From Tranquillimonas alkanivorans (GTDB taxonomy: Bacteria; Pseudomonadota; Alphaproteobacteria; Rhodobacterales; Rhodobacteraceae): 64,000 bases of DNA. Of the stretch, positions 54,268 through 63,434 are shown piece by piece; within the stretch, counting starts at the first letter, position 1, and each line of letters begins with the position of its first letter. The DNA lies in NCBI RefSeq assembly GCF_900115595.1, contig NZ_FOXA01000012.1, positions 62,001 to 126,000 on the forward strand, in the 5' to 3' direction. The notes under the pieces were generated by a model. The model was given only the letters and a program-made list of their open reading frames with translations. It did no database searches and was not told where the DNA came from. A program made the translations under genes and the position numbers.

Positions 54268-54894
54268 CTATTCCTCTACGCCCGGGAACGGCTGGGCCTT
54301 GAGCAGCCGCACGAGGTGCGCGGCGTTCGACGCCGCCATCTTCAGGTTCGACTCCACCCCCTGCGGCATCTTCTCGAGCTCCTTGTAGTCGGTGCCGGTC
54401 ATCGCCTCGCCCACCCAGTAGACGCCGCCGTTGGCAGGGATGGTGAAGCCGACGTCGTTCAGCGCCTGGAAGCTGAGCGCGTGGCAGGCATGGGCGCCGT
54501 CCTCGTTGCCGACCACGGCGACCAACGCGACCTTGCCCGCCGCAGGCATCCGGCTTCGGTCGTCCATCTCGGACAGGAAGGCGTCGAGGCGTTCCATCAC
54601 CTTCTTCGCCAGGCTCGAAGGCTGGCCAAGCCAGATCGGCGTGCCGAGGATGAAGATGTCGGCGGCGAGGATGCGGCGGCGCAGCTCGGGCCAGGCGTCG
54701 CCCTCGCCCATGTCCGACAGGACGCCGGGCTTCACGTCGTGATCCGCTACCCGCTCGACCGTGCCCGTCACGCCGTGCGGCGCCAGGGCATCGAGCAGGT
54801 CCGAAATCATCTTGTCCGTGGAACTGGTCTCCTCCGAGCTCGAGGGCCGGAGCGAACAGTTCAGGGCGAAGGCGGTGAGGCTGGGATCGGGCAT
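54268..54894 (-). CDS. Flavodoxin-fold NAD(P)H-dependent FMN reductase
   Basis: A 208-residue flavodoxin-fold protein of the NADPH-dependent FMN reductase type. N-terminal phosphate loop NCSLRPSSSEETSSTDKMI; GTPIWLGQPSSLAKKVMERLD is the FMN ring contact. It differs from WrbA. Electron acceptor unknown. ATG 54894 follows GGAGCCCCC. It is monocistronic, with 105 bases to the TAXI operon and 96 to the sulfur cassette. Confidence 0.82.
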   Translation of the reverse strand: MPDPSLTAFALNCSLRPSSSEETSSTDKMISDLLDALAPHGVTGTVERVADHDVKPGVLSDMGEGDAWPELRRRILAADIFILGTPIWLGQPSSLAKKVMERLDAFLSEMDDRSRMPAAGKVALVAVVGNEDGAHACHALSFQALNDVGFTIPANGGVYWVGEAMTGTDYKELEKMPQGVESNLKMAASNAAHLVRLLKAQPFPGVEE

Positions 54895-54961
54895 CGGGGG
54901 CTCCTGCGGGTTGATCTTGCGCTCAACACCGGGAAGCCGGACGGGTTCAGACCGTCGGGTG

Positions 54962-54986
54962 CGGCGGCCGGGCGTACCGGCCGCCG
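54962..54986 (-). terminator. Hairpin after the sulfur cassette
   Basis: CGGCGGCCGG (54962-54971) and CCGGCCGCCG (54977-54986) form a perfect 10-bp stem with loop GCGTA, 4 bases beyond the stop of the 56-residue gene. No T-tract follows on the minus strand. Confidence 0.5.
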
Positions 54987-54990
54987 TCGA

Positions 54991-55161
54991 TCATTCGGGT
55001 AAAGCCGCGCAGTGCGCGCCGCCCGCGCTTTGCCCCGACCCAAGCGCAATCAAGGTCGGCGCCTGGTAGGGATTGAGCGGCGCGCTTTGCGCGAGGTCCA
55101 GCGCGATCAGCCCGGCCAGAAGCGCAAGCGTCAGCGCGGCGGTCAGCTTCCGGGTGGCCAT
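54991..55161 (-). CDS. 56-residue membrane-anchored or exported peptide
   Basis: A 56-residue protein: one hydrophobic segment (LTAALTLALLAGLIALDLA) then a short periplasmic tail with one cysteine (HCAAL). The ATG at 55161 shares its last base with the YeeE stop (TGATG), so it is translationally coupled. No family was recognised. It may be an accessory peptide of the YeeE transporter; this is inference from coupling. Confidence 0.6.
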   Translation of the reverse strand: MATRKLTAALTLALLAGLIALDLAQSAPLNPYQAPTLIALGSGQSAGGAHCAALPE

Positions 55162-56282
55162 CAGCGCGCCTCCAGTCCCAGCGACGGGCGGATCTTCACG
55201 CCGACCCACGAGCCCGCAAAGCCCGCGGCGAACCACGCCCAGCCGTGCAGGCTGCCGGTCGAGATGCCCGAGAAGAACGCCCCCACGTTGCAGCCGAAGG
55301 CCAGCCGCGAGGAATAGCCCAGGAGGAAGCCCGCCACGACAGTTGCCACCCACGCCTTGGCCGGCAGCTTGGGCAGCGGAGCCGAGAAGCCGCCGCGCCA
55401 CGCGGCCACAAGGAACGCCCCGCCGATGATGCCGAGGTTGGTGAGCGAGGTGACGTCGGTGAGGATGCTCTCCTGCAACCGCTCGACGTTGCCCGGCGCG
55501 CTCCAGAAGGCCGAGCCCGAGAGGTCCGCACCGAACAGCGACACGCCCTTCGCGGCCCAGAGGCCAAGGCCGTAGACCACGCCCCACGGCTGTCCCGCGA
55601 CGACGAGGTTGCCGAGCGCCAGCGCCGCCAGCAGGACGGCGGCAATCCAGTAGCGGCGGGGGATGGAGCGGCTGCCCGGCTTGCCCAGCCATAGGACGAA
55701 GGCCGCGACGGCGGCCAGAAGCGCAAGCGTGATGGCCAGCCCCGTCGTGCCCTCGAACACCACCAGCGGCGCGGTGCCCAGGCCGGTCCACCAGAACAGG
55801 TGGTAGGCGCCGGCGAAGCTGCCGATGGCGAAGAAGGGCAGGGCGAGCAGGCTGATCGGGTTGCCGCTGCCCGAGTTGATCAGCGTGCCCGAGCCGCAGC
55901 CCAGAACGATCTGCATCGCCGCGCCGAAGACGAAGGCGCCGCCGATCATGGCCCAGCCGACGGGTGCATGGGCGCCCACCAGCTCGGCCGGGTTCGATGC
56001 GAGCAGCGGGAAGGCGATGACGGCGACGAGCCCGATCGAGACGAGCTGCGCCACGATGCCCCCGGGCTCGCGCCGCAGGATCATCGCGCGCCACGGGCCC
56101 GCGAAGCCGAAGCGCAGCCCCTCAAGCACGAGACCGAAGCCCAGGCCGATCAGCAGCAGCAGGCCGTATCGCGCGCCGGCCAGCGTGGCCACGGCGAGGA
56201 CAAGAAAGAGTGCCGCCCCGATCAGGGCGGCACGCGAAAGCAGTCGGGACGGACGCGCGGGGGCGTCGGCCAATTGGCTCAT
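55161..56282 (-). CDS. YeeE/YedE-family sulfur transporter
   Basis: A 373-residue membrane protein of the YeeE/YedE (TsuA-like) family, which takes up thiosulfate through conserved cysteines. Two internal repeats: VLGCGSGTLINSGSGN in the first half and LAFGCNVGAFFSGISTGS in the second, each with a conserved cysteine. About nine hydrophobic segments. It lies between a sulfurtransferase gene (7 bases upstream) and a coupled 56-residue gene, forming a small cassette for inorganic sulfur import. Confidence 0.88.
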   Translation of the reverse strand: MSQLADAPARPSRLLSRAALIGAALFLVLAVATLAGARYGLLLLIGLGFGLVLEGLRFGFAGPWRAMILRREPGGIVAQLVSIGLVAVIAFPLLASNPAELVGAHAPVGWAMIGGAFVFGAAMQIVLGCGSGTLINSGSGNPISLLALPFFAIGSFAGAYHLFWWTGLGTAPLVVFEGTTGLAITLALLAAVAAFVLWLGKPGSRSIPRRYWIAAVLLAALALGNLVVAGQPWGVVYGLGLWAAKGVSLFGADLSGSAFWSAPGNVERLQESILTDVTSLTNLGIIGGAFLVAAWRGGFSAPLPKLPAKAWVATVVAGFLLGYSSRLAFGCNVGAFFSGISTGSLHGWAWFAAGFAGSWVGVKIRPSLGLEAR

Positions 56283-56289
56283 AACGGCC

Positions 56290-57222
56290 TCAGAACGGGT
56301 TGACCTGGTTCAGAAGGTTGCGCAGCGCGCCCGGCACGTTGGCCATCTCGTAGCCCGCGTTGGACCAGCCGACCATCGACTCGGGGTAGAGCTTGACGTT
56401 CTCGAGCCCCGCCAGCTCGCTCAGCGCGAACCAGTTGGTCGCGGCCCAGTGGCCGGTGTTGCAGAACGAGATCAGCTGATCGGCATCGGTGAAGCCTTGT
56501 TCCTGCGCCAGCTCGCGCGCCGCGTCCGCGTCAACGATGGCTGGGCCGGACGAAAACCAGCCGGCATGCTCAAAGTACTCGGACTGCGGCAGGGTGCCCG
56601 GCTTGGCAGCCGCCGGGTGCGACTGCTCGCCGTTCCAGAAGCTTTCGGGGCGGGCGTCGAGCAGCAGCGCCTCGTCCTCGCCGTTCACCACGGCCTGCAC
56701 GTCCTCGGACGTGGCGAGCCACTGGTCCGAGAAGGTCACGTCGAACTCGGTGGCCTCGGGCGTGGCGGCGTCGGTCGAGAGGTCGTACCCGGCCTCGGTC
56801 CAGGCGTTCACGCCGCCGTTGAGGATGGCGAGCTCGCTCACGCCGCTGGACTTCAGCGTCCAGTAGACACGGGCGGCGGCACCGAAGTCGGTTTCGTCAC
56901 TGCCCTGGTGGACGACGACGGTCGGACGGTCGGCGGTGACGCCCAGATCGCTCAGGATGCGCGACAGCTCGTCCTCGGGCACCAGCTGGCCCGGGTTTTC
57001 GGCCGGGCCGCGGAACAGGCCGTAGGGCGCGTTGACGGCGCCCTCGATGTGGCCCTGCGCGTAGGCGTCGTCTGCCGCGCGGATGTCGATGATCAGCGGA
57101 TCGGCCTCGGTCTGCGCGGCGTTCAGCGCCTCGGGCGTGATCAGCGGGCCGAACTCCTCCTGCGCGAGCGCGGGGGACTGGCTCAGGGCGAAGGCCGCCG
57201 TGGCGGCGAGCAGAAGTTTCAT
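56290..57222 (-). CDS. Exported tandem rhodanese-domain sulfurtransferase
   Basis: A 310-residue protein with signal peptide (AATAAFALSQSPALA-Q) and two rhodanese domains. The second has the active-site loop SFCNTGHWAAT (Cys254), as in thiosulfate sulfurtransferases with a CxxGHW loop; the first lacks the cysteine and is structural. It would move sulfane sulfur from thiosulfate in the periplasm. ATG 57222 follows AAGGAGGCTGAT. It leads the cassette with YeeE and the 56-residue gene. Confidence 0.88.
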   Translation of the reverse strand: MKLLLAATAAFALSQSPALAQEEFGPLITPEALNAAQTEADPLIIDIRAADDAYAQGHIEGAVNAPYGLFRGPAENPGQLVPEDELSRILSDLGVTADRPTVVVHQGSDETDFGAAARVYWTLKSSGVSELAILNGGVNAWTEAGYDLSTDAATPEATEFDVTFSDQWLATSEDVQAVVNGEDEALLLDARPESFWNGEQSHPAAAKPGTLPQSEYFEHAGWFSSGPAIVDADAARELAQEQGFTDADQLISFCNTGHWAATNWFALSELAGLENVKLYPESMVGWSNAGYEMANVPGALRNLLNQVNPF

Positions 57223-57246
57223 ATCAGCCTCCTTGAAGTCTGCGCC

Positions 57247-57275
57247 TTACTTCGGCCGCGGCGGCGAAGTTGCAA
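57247..57275 (-). promoter_or_regulatory. Candidate promoter of the sulfurtransferase operon
   Basis: On the minus strand TTGCAA (57275-57270) and AAGTAA (57252-57247) have a 17-base spacer. An inverted repeat, ACTTCG-N10-CGAAGT (57249-57270), overlaps it and may be an operator. The -10 is weak. Confidence 0.35.
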
Positions 57276-57476
57276 CCCGAAGCTGGGAAGGTCCGGCCAT
57301 CGCACCGCGCCGCGCGTTCCAACGCCGCCGCAGGTCACGCACGGGGGTCTGCGGGGCGGCGGTCCGGCCGGGAAGATGTTCTCGACGGGCCGCGCATGGC
57401 GGAAGTCGTTCCTTTTTCTGCCCCGCGTGAAACCGCGTGTGCCACTTTCGCGCAAGGCTGGATGAGGTGACCGTTC

Positions 57477-58283
57477 CTACTGCCTGCGGTAGAGCCACAG
57501 CGTCACCGGCGCCAGCCCCAGCGTCAGAAGGGCGGGCGCGATGAGGGCGCGCAGGACCTCGCCCAGGTCCGCCGTCCCGCCCATCAGGCCGCGCATCGCG
57601 GTGGTCATCAACGTGACCGGGTTCACCTCGACGAAAGCGCGCAGCCAGTCTGGCATGGTCGCGGGATCGACCATGATGTTCGACGCGAAGACCACCGGGA
57701 ACAGGAAGGTGAAGCTCAGCGTCATCACCGTCGTCGGCGTGCGCACGATCAGGCCCAGGACGATGAAGATCCAGCCGAACCCGAAGCCGATCGCGACGAG
57801 CAGCGCGAACGCCGCCAGCACGCCCGGCACCCCCGCCTCGGGGCGGTAGCCAAGCCCCAGCCCGATTCCAAGGATGATGGTCCCGGCGATCAGGTGGCGC
57901 AGCACGTCGCCCACCATCAGCCCCGCGAACGGCGCCAGCGGCCAGATGGGCAGCGATCGGAAGCGGTCGAACAGGCCCTTGCCGATATCCGTCGACAGGC
58001 CCATGCCCGAGTAGACGGCGTTGAACACCACCGTCTGCACCAGGATGCCCGGCAGGAAGAACTGGAGGTAGTCGCCGCTCGACCCTGCCAGCGCGCCGCC
58101 GAAGACGAAGGTGAAGAGCAGCGTGAACATGATCGGCGTCATCACCAGGTCGAACAGCTGCTCGGGCACGTGGCGGAACTTGAGCACCGCGCGCCAGCCG
58201 AAGACCAGCGCGTTCGACAGGGGCGAGGGCTGCGCGGGCCGTTCGACGCGGGTCAGGGTGGCGGGGGTGACCGCGTCTTTCAT
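57477..58283 (-). CDS. ABC-2 type transporter permease (DrrB-like)
   Basis: A 268-residue integral-membrane permease of the ABC-2/DrrB family. Six hydrophobic segments, beginning with LVMTPIMFTLLFTFVFGG; LPGILVQTVVFNAVYSGMG and FVEVNPVTLMTTAMRGLMGG are typical of DrrB proteins. It pairs with the DrrA-like ATPase, whose gene overlaps by 4 bases. Such pairs export hydrophobic drugs or lipids; the substrate is unknown. A 254-base region without genes lies downstream, before the sulfurtransferase gene. Confidence 0.9.
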   Translation of the reverse strand: MKDAVTPATLTRVERPAQPSPLSNALVFGWRAVLKFRHVPEQLFDLVMTPIMFTLLFTFVFGGALAGSSGDYLQFFLPGILVQTVVFNAVYSGMGLSTDIGKGLFDRFRSLPIWPLAPFAGLMVGDVLRHLIAGTIILGIGLGLGYRPEAGVPGVLAAFALLVAIGFGFGWIFIVLGLIVRTPTTVMTLSFTFLFPVVFASNIMVDPATMPDWLRAFVEVNPVTLMTTAMRGLMGGTADLGEVLRALIAPALLTLGLAPVTLWLYRRQ

Positions 58284-59284
58284 TCCGTGTCCTCCGTCTG
58301 CGGCTCTGCCCGGCCGGTGAGGGAGAAGAACACCTCTTCCAGGCTGGGCGAGCCGAGCGAGAAGTCGGCGGGCGTGATCTCCGCCTCCAACAGCGCCGCC
58401 ACCGCCCGGTTCGCCGCGGCGGGCGAGGGGGCCGCGACGGCCAGCTGCCCGCCCTCGGGGCTGCGGTGCACGGGCGCGTCCAGCGCGCGGCCCAGAAGCT
58501 CGGCCGCCTCGTCCAGCCGCGCGGGGTCGGCCAGAGCCACGTGCAGCACGCCCGAGCCGGTTGCGGCCTTCAACTCGCGGCTGGTCCCTTCGGCGATCTT
58601 GCGGCCGTGGTCGATGACGGCGATGCGCTCGGCCAGCTGGTCGGCCTCTTCCAGGTACTGCGTGGTCAGCAGGATGGTCACGCCGGATCGGGCGAGCCGG
58701 CGGATCATCCGCCAGACCTTCTGCCGCGCAGTCGGGTCGAGCCCGGTCGTCGGCTCGTCCAGGAAAAGCACGCCCGGAGTGACGATCAGCGACGCGGCGA
58801 TGTCCAGCCGCCGGCGCATGCCGCCCGAGTAGTCCTTCACCTGCTTCTTCGCCGCGTGCGACAGGTCGAAGGCCGCGAACAGCTCATCGGCTCGCGCCCG
58901 CGCGGCACGGCCCTGAAAGCCCCAGAGCCGGGCCAGCATGATCAGATTCTCGCGCCCTGTCAGGTCCTCGTCGAGCGAGGCGAACTGCCCGGTCATCGCG
59001 ATGGCGCCGCGCACGGCGTGCGGCGCGCGCACCAGGTCGTGGCCCATCACCGTGGCCGAACCGGCGTCGGGCGGGGTCAGCGTCGCCAGCATCCGCATCA
59101 ACGTCGTCTTGCCCGCGCCGTTGGGACCGAGCACGGCGAAGATGCTGCCCGACGGCACGTCGAGGTCCACGCCAGCGACGGCCCGCGTGTCGCCGAAGCT
59201 CTTGGCGAGCCCCCGTGCCGAGATGGCGAGCCGTCCCGCCGCGCTGCGGTCGGCCTGCGCCGCGTCTGCCGTGTCCTTCATCAT
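58280..59284 (-). CDS. ABC transporter ATP-binding protein (DrrA-like)
   Basis: A 334-residue ATPase of the daunorubicin-resistance family. Walker A GPNGAGKTTLMR, signature YSGGMRRRLD, Walker B VLFLDEPTTGLD, and the DrrA C-terminal domain with the conserved SLEEVFFSLTG near the end. The start is one of two consecutive ATG codons (59284 or 59281) after CAGGACCCG; the much longer frame to 59914 lies over the lectin gene and is a shadow. It is the first gene of the pair. Confidence 0.92.
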   Translation of the reverse strand: MMKDTADAAQADRSAAGRLAISARGLAKSFGDTRAVAGVDLDVPSGSIFAVLGPNGAGKTTLMRMLATLTPPDAGSATVMGHDLVRAPHAVRGAIAMTGQFASLDEDLTGRENLIMLARLWGFQGRAARARADELFAAFDLSHAAKKQVKDYSGGMRRRLDIAASLIVTPGVLFLDEPTTGLDPTARQKVWRMIRRLARSGVTILLTTQYLEEADQLAERIAVIDHGRKIAEGTSRELKAATGSGVLHVALADPARLDEAAELLGRALDAPVHRSPEGGQLAVAAPSPAAANRAVAALLEAEITPADFSLGSPSLEEVFFSLTGRAEPQTEDTE

Positions 59285-59437
59285 CGGGTCCTGACGGTCG
59301 AGTCGGCGCCGCCTTGCGCCGTCGCCCGCTCTATACCACCGCAGCGTCGCCTTGCCTCCCCCCGTCGGTGGCGCAGGGCTTGATTCCGTGCGCGTGCCGG
59401 TGAAGCCTCGGCACGAAGGATATGATTGCGAGGCGGC

Positions 59438-60430
59438 ATGAAAGGGATCGGGATCGCGTGCCTGCTGCTGGTGCTCTCCGCCGCGACGGCGGGCGCGCAG
59501 GTGGCGGACGGCACCTACGACATCCGCGCGGACGACGGCGCCGTCTGCCTTCAGGCGTCGCCGCCCGACGGGGACGCGCCGCCGCAGACCGTTTCGGTGG
59601 CCGTTTGTGACCGCGGAGCCGGGCAGGCTTGGACGGCGGTGCAGGCGTCCGGAGGCTACGTCCGGCTGATGGCTGAGCCGGGGCTCTGCCTCGACGGCAA
59701 CGACCCGGGCGAGGCGGCGCGGGCCGGTGCCGCCTTCCTCGCCCCGTGCGCCGAGGCCGGCACGCAACTTTGGGAGGCAGTCTCTGCGGCGGACGACGCC
59801 GTGCGCCTGAAGACGCGCTTCGGTGGCGGCTATCTGTGCCTGCGCCGCAACCCTGATGCACAGGTCCACGCCGGCGCACCCTTCATGTCCCGTTGTCGCG
59901 ACGGCGCAAGGCAACTCTGGCGGCTGGTGCCGCGCATGGCGGAGGAGGAGGAGGCCGGCGCGATGTCGCCACCGCGCGCCGAGCCCGGAGTTCCGGCAAG
60001 CTGCCGCGTCTCGATCGGCCCGCGCGCCTATACCGGGCCCTGCCGATTCCTGCGGGACAGGTCCCGCGACGACGGCTCCTTCGCCCTCCGTGCGTCGGAT
60101 GGAGGCGCCCTTTTCGACGGCATCGCCGACCTCGCCGTGGAGGTCGCCGCACCCGGCCGCGGCACCCTGCGCGCATACCTCTCCGACGGCACGCCCCGCG
60201 ACCTCGGCCCCGTCACCCGGACCGGCGCTTGCTGGACCGGTGCCGAGGCGACCGTCTGCACGGGCGCCGCGCGTCCGTCACCTGAACCGCGTACGAGCGG
60301 CTCCACGTGCTACGTTGCCGGCGACCTCGTCGGGCGGCTGGACGGCACGTGCATCCTGGGGAAGCACGGGAACCCGCCAACGCGCCGCAGCCGGAGGCTG
60401 TCCATCGGTGGCCTGGTGGTGATCGATTGA
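59438..60430 (+). CDS. Exported ricin-B-type lectin domain protein
   Basis: A 330-residue exported protein. Signal peptide ACLLLVLSAATAGA-Q, then a ricin-B-like beta-trefoil with three QxW repeats: QAW (63-65), QLW (110-112) and QLW (159-161). Each lobe has paired cysteines (CLQAS..VAVC, CLDG..APC, CLRR..SRC). The second half (about 190-330) is a cysteine-containing region of unknown fold. It may bind a carbohydrate or protein on the cell surface. ATG 59438 is preferred, with GAGG upstream. It is divergent from the DrrA gene. Confidence 0.82.
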   Translation: MKGIGIACLLLVLSAATAGAQVADGTYDIRADDGAVCLQASPPDGDAPPQTVSVAVCDRGAGQAWTAVQASGGYVRLMAEPGLCLDGNDPGEAARAGAAFLAPCAEAGTQLWEAVSAADDAVRLKTRFGGGYLCLRRNPDAQVHAGAPFMSRCRDGARQLWRLVPRMAEEEEAGAMSPPRAEPGVPASCRVSIGPRAYTGPCRFLRDRSRDDGSFALRASDGGALFDGIADLAVEVAAPGRGTLRAYLSDGTPRDLGPVTRTGACWTGAEATVCTGAARPSPEPRTSGSTCYVAGDLVGRLDGTCILGKHGNPPTRRSRRLSIGGLVVID

Positions 60431-60534
60431 GCCCGGAAAGGCGCGCGAAATTCCGTGCCGCGGCATACGTGCAACGTTCACGGCATGGGCAGCAGCCTCT
60501 ACGCGCCGGAATAGCTGACTGATCTGGGAGGGAA

Positions 60535-60609
<75 letters not shown>

Positions 60610-60623
60610 AGCGTGTGGGCGGC

Positions 60624-60652
60624 TCAATAGACGCGCCGGGCGGGGGGTGCAA
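60624..60652 (-). promoter_or_regulatory. Promoter of tRNA-Thr
   Basis: On the minus strand TTGCAC (60652-60647) and TATTGA (60629-60624) with a 17-base spacer, 15 bases upstream of the tRNA 5' end. Confidence 0.55.
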
Positions 60653-60777
60653 GGGCATTTTTCAAGGAATCTGACCGGTGCCGGGGCTTCGTGACGTCAG
60701 CGGCGGGGCCGGCGAGTTTCGCCGGTCAACGCGCCGCAATCTGGACCCGCCGCACCGGCTCGGGTAGAAAGGGCGGC

Positions 60778-60924
60778 ATGGCGAAAGACCCGTCGAAGAA
60801 GGAGTCCGGCAAGCCCGCCGGGGAACGCGAAGCGCGGCTGAAGGCGGCGCTGAAGGCGAACCTTGCGCGGCGCAAGGCTCAGGCGCGTGCCCGGAAGTCT
60901 TCGGACGAGGACAAAAAGGCGTAA
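60778..60924 (+). CDS. 48-residue lysine/arginine-rich protein
   Basis: A 48-residue highly charged, helical and basic protein ([20 protein letters not shown]). I do not recognise a named family, though small basic proteins precede murA in several Rhodobacteraceae as I recall. The ATG at 60778 follows AAAGGGCGGC. It ends 10 bases before murA, so it is in the same transcript. It may bind nucleic acid, which is a guess from composition. Confidence 0.6.
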   Translation: MAKDPSKKESGKPAGEREARLKAALKANLARRKAQARARKSSDEDKKA

Positions 60925-60934
60925 AGGCAGGCCC

Positions 60935-62203
60935 ATGGATTCCATCATCGTCAGGGGCGGGCGCGAACTGCGCGGCGAGATCCCTATCGCGGGCGCGAAG
61001 AACGCCTGTCTCACGCTCATGCCGGCCACGCTGCTCAGCGACGAGCCGCTGACGCTGACCAACGCGCCGCGGCTGAGCGATATCTCGACTATGTCGGACC
61101 TGCTGCGCTCGCTCGGGGCCGAGGTGACGGCGCTCCAGTCGGGGCAGGTGCTGGCGATGTCGTCGCACGACCTGTCCAACGTGACGGCGCATTACGACAT
61201 CGTGCGCAAGATGCGCGCCTCGATCCTGGTGCTCGGCCCGCTCTTGGCGCGGATGGGGCAGGCGAAGGTGTCGCTGCCCGGCGGCTGCGCCATCGGGGCG
61301 CGCCCCGTGGACCTGCACCTGCGCGGGCTCGAGGCGCTGGGCGCCGAGTTGGAGCTCGCTGACGGCTACGTCGCGGCGAAGGCGCCGGGCGGGCTCAGGG
61401 GTGGGACGTTCGAGTTCCCGGTCGTCTCGGTCGGCGCGACCGAGAACGTGCTGATGGCCGCGACGCTGGCGAAGGGCACCACGCTGCTGAAGAACGCGGC
61501 GCGCGAGCCCGAGATCGTCGACCTGGCCCAGTGCCTGCGCAAGATGGGCGCGCGGATCGAGGGCGAGGGGACGTCGACCATCGCCATCGAGGGCGTGGAC
61601 GCGCTGCACGGCGCGACGCACCCGGTGGTGGCGGACCGGATCGAGCTGGGTACTTACATGCTGGCCCCCGCGATCTGCGGCGGCGAGGTCGAGTGCCTGG
61701 GCGGCCGCTTCGGTCTGGTCGAGGCGTTCTGCGAGAAGCTGGACGCCGCCGGCATCGCGGTCGAAGAGACGGGGCGCGGGCTGAAGGTCGCGCGCCGCAA
61801 CGGCCGCATCAGCGCCGTGGACGTGACGACCGAGCCGTACCCGGGCTTTCCCACGGACCTGCAGGCGCAGATGATGGCGCTTCTGTGCACGGCCGAGGGG
61901 ACGAGCGTACTGGAGGAGAAGATCTTCGAGAACCGCTTCATGCACGCGCCCGAACTGATGCGCATGGGCGCCTCGATCGACGTGCATGGTGGCACGGCGA
62001 CGGTGCACGGGGTTGAGCGTCTGAAGGGCGCACCGGTGATGGCGACGGACCTGCGCGCCAGCGTGTCGCTGATCCTGGCCGGGCTTGCGGCCGAGGGCGA
62101 GACGCAGGTGAACCGCGTCTACCACCTCGACCGCGGCTACGAGCGGTTGGAAGAGAAGCTTTCGGGCGTCGGCGCCTCGATAGAGCGGGTGCGCGGACAA
62201 TGA
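60935..62203 (+). CDS. murA: UDP-N-acetylglucosamine 1-carboxyvinyltransferase
   Basis: MurA transfers enolpyruvate from PEP to UDP-GlcNAc in the first committed step of peptidoglycan synthesis; it is the fosfomycin target. The 422-residue protein has the catalytic cysteine in [10 protein letters not shown] (Cys118; E. coli Cys115), so it would be fosfomycin-sensitive at that residue. GAKNACL at the N terminus and the internal repeats are normal. ATG 60935 follows AGGCAGGCCC. It overlaps DUF2948 by 4 bases (ATGA). Confidence 0.97.
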   Translation: MDSIIVRGGRELRGEIPIAGAKNACLTLMPATLLSDEPLTLTNAPRLSDISTMSDLLRSLGAEVTALQSGQVLAMSSHDLSNVTAHYDIVRKMRASILVLGPLLARMGQAKVSLPGGCAIGARPVDLHLRGLEALGAELELADGYVAAKAPGGLRGGTFEFPVVSVGATENVLMAATLAKGTTLLKNAAREPEIVDLAQCLRKMGARIEGEGTSTIAIEGVDALHGATHPVVADRIELGTYMLAPAICGGEVECLGGRFGLVEAFCEKLDAAGIAVEETGRGLKVARRNGRISAVDVTTEPYPGFPTDLQAQMMALLCTAEGTSVLEEKIFENRFMHAPELMRMGASIDVHGGTATVHGVERLKGAPVMATDLRASVSLILAGLAAEGETQVNRVYHLDRGYERLEEKLSGVGASIERVRGQ

Positions 62204-62676
62204 GCCGGGACGCGACATTCGAGGAGGGCGGCGAGCAGCCCCTGCGCCTGATGGCGCTCGAACCCGAGGATCTGCCGCCCGTGTCCGCGCTGGTGCAGGA
62301 CGCGGTGTTCCCGATCACCGAAATGACGTGGCAGCGCGACAGCCGCCGCTTCGCCCTGCTGCTCAACCGTTTCCGGTGGGAGGATGCGGCCGCGGCCGAG
62401 CGGCTGAAGCGCCCCTTCGAGCGCGTGCGCTCGGTGCTGGCCATCGAGAACGTCGTCCGGGTGCAAAGCCAGAGCGTTGATGCGGCCGACCGCGACCAGG
62501 TCCTGTCGCTCCTGTCCCTGACGTGGGAGCCGGGCGAGGCGCCGGGCGGACGGCTGATCCTCACGCTCGCCGGCGACGGCGCCATCGCCGTCGAGGTCGA
62601 GGCGCTCGAGGTCGTGCTCAAGGACGTCACCCGCCCGTATGCCGCCCCGTCCGGCCGCGCGCCGCGGCACGTTTGA
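62200..62676 (+). CDS. DUF2948 family protein
   Basis: A 158-residue soluble protein of DUF2948, found in alphaproteobacteria between murA and hisD. Conserved segments [40 protein letters not shown] and [10 protein letters not shown]. The function is unknown. Translationally coupled to murA by a 4-base overlap. hisD starts 758 bases further on, with the cytochrome c gene on the other strand between. Confidence 0.86.
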   Translation: MSRDATFEEGGEQPLRLMALEPEDLPPVSALVQDAVFPITEMTWQRDSRRFALLLNRFRWEDAAAAERLKRPFERVRSVLAIENVVRVQSQSVDAADRDQVLSLLSLTWEPGEAPGGRLILTLAGDGAIAVEVEALEVVLKDVTRPYAAPSGRAPRHV

Positions 62677-62838
62677 GCATACGGTGCTCCGGCGCCGCTC
62701 GCCCCCGCGCGGAACGGATGCAACGCCCGAGGAGAATCGCGCCTCCGGCGCGGTACTTTCGGGAAGAAGAAGGTCCGGATCGCCCGGGCGGGGCTCCGGG
62801 TCGCAACAGGCTCGGCACCCGCTGGTCGAGGTCGGCTC

Positions 62839-63258
62839 TCACTCTTCGGGCGCCGGCGTCTCCTGAAGCGACTCGAGGTAATAGGCCAGCGACAGCACGC
62901 GGCCGCGCACGATGATCTCGGCCGCGTAGGGGCCGGAGGTCTCGATCTCCTCGGCCTTGAACCGCGCTCCCCAGACCGGCATCGGGTAGCCGTGACCGCG
63001 AATCCCGGTGCGCCCGTCGATCACCTGTATGATGTGCAGCAGCGGAAACTCTCCGTCGTTGCGGGCCTCGATCGTCGTGAGGTCGGATACCGGCACGGTG
63101 AGGACGGGGGCGAGTGGGCCGTCGCCCATGCCCGAGGCGCCGTGGCAGACGGCGCAGGAATTCTTGAATTCCTCTTGTCCCAGGTCGTCGGCGCCGGCGG
63201 GAAGAGCTGACAGGCCAAGGGCAATCAGTAGGCGGAACAGGGCGTTGGGCAGTCGCAT
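62839..63258 (-). CDS. Exported class I cytochrome c
   Basis: A 139-residue periplasmic cytochrome c. Signal peptide FRLLIALGLSALPAGA; heme motif CAVCH (Cys35, Cys38, His39); the axial methionine is likely in GYPMPVWG. The distance to the heme motif and the length suit a small electron carrier, similar to those beside copper or sulfur enzymes, but no such gene is adjacent. ATG 63258 follows GGAGGCGCACC; the frame upstream to 63324 is a shadow. It is divergent from hisD. Confidence 0.87.
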   Translation of the reverse strand: MRLPNALFRLLIALGLSALPAGADDLGQEEFKNSCAVCHGASGMGDGPLAPVLTVPVSDLTTIEARNDGEFPLLHIIQVIDGRTGIRGHGYPMPVWGARFKAEEIETSGPYAAEIIVRGRVLSLAYYLESLQETPAPEE

Positions 63259-63377
63259 GGTGCGCCTCCGTGTACGAAGTTGATGCAATGGGCCGAGCGT
63301 CCGCCTGAACCTGCAGCGGATCATTGACGGGCGTCATTGATCCCGGCCCCGCCCGCGGGCAGAAGCGCAGTCATGGC

Positions 63378-63406
63378 TTCAAACAAGCGGCAATAGGGTC
63401 TAGACA
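63378..63406 (+). promoter_or_regulatory. Candidate promoter of hisD
   Basis: TTCAAA (63378-63383) and TAGACA (63401-63406) with a 17-base spacer, 28 bases upstream of the hisD ATG. Confidence 0.4.
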
Positions 63407-63434
63407 CGGCTGAACCGAAAGCCGAGGCCGCGCC

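Noticed and set aside
58280-59914. Long version of the DrrA gene starting at 59914
   Set aside because: Its extra 210 codons lie over the divergent lectin gene and have no ABC features; the ATG at 59284 has a ribosome site.
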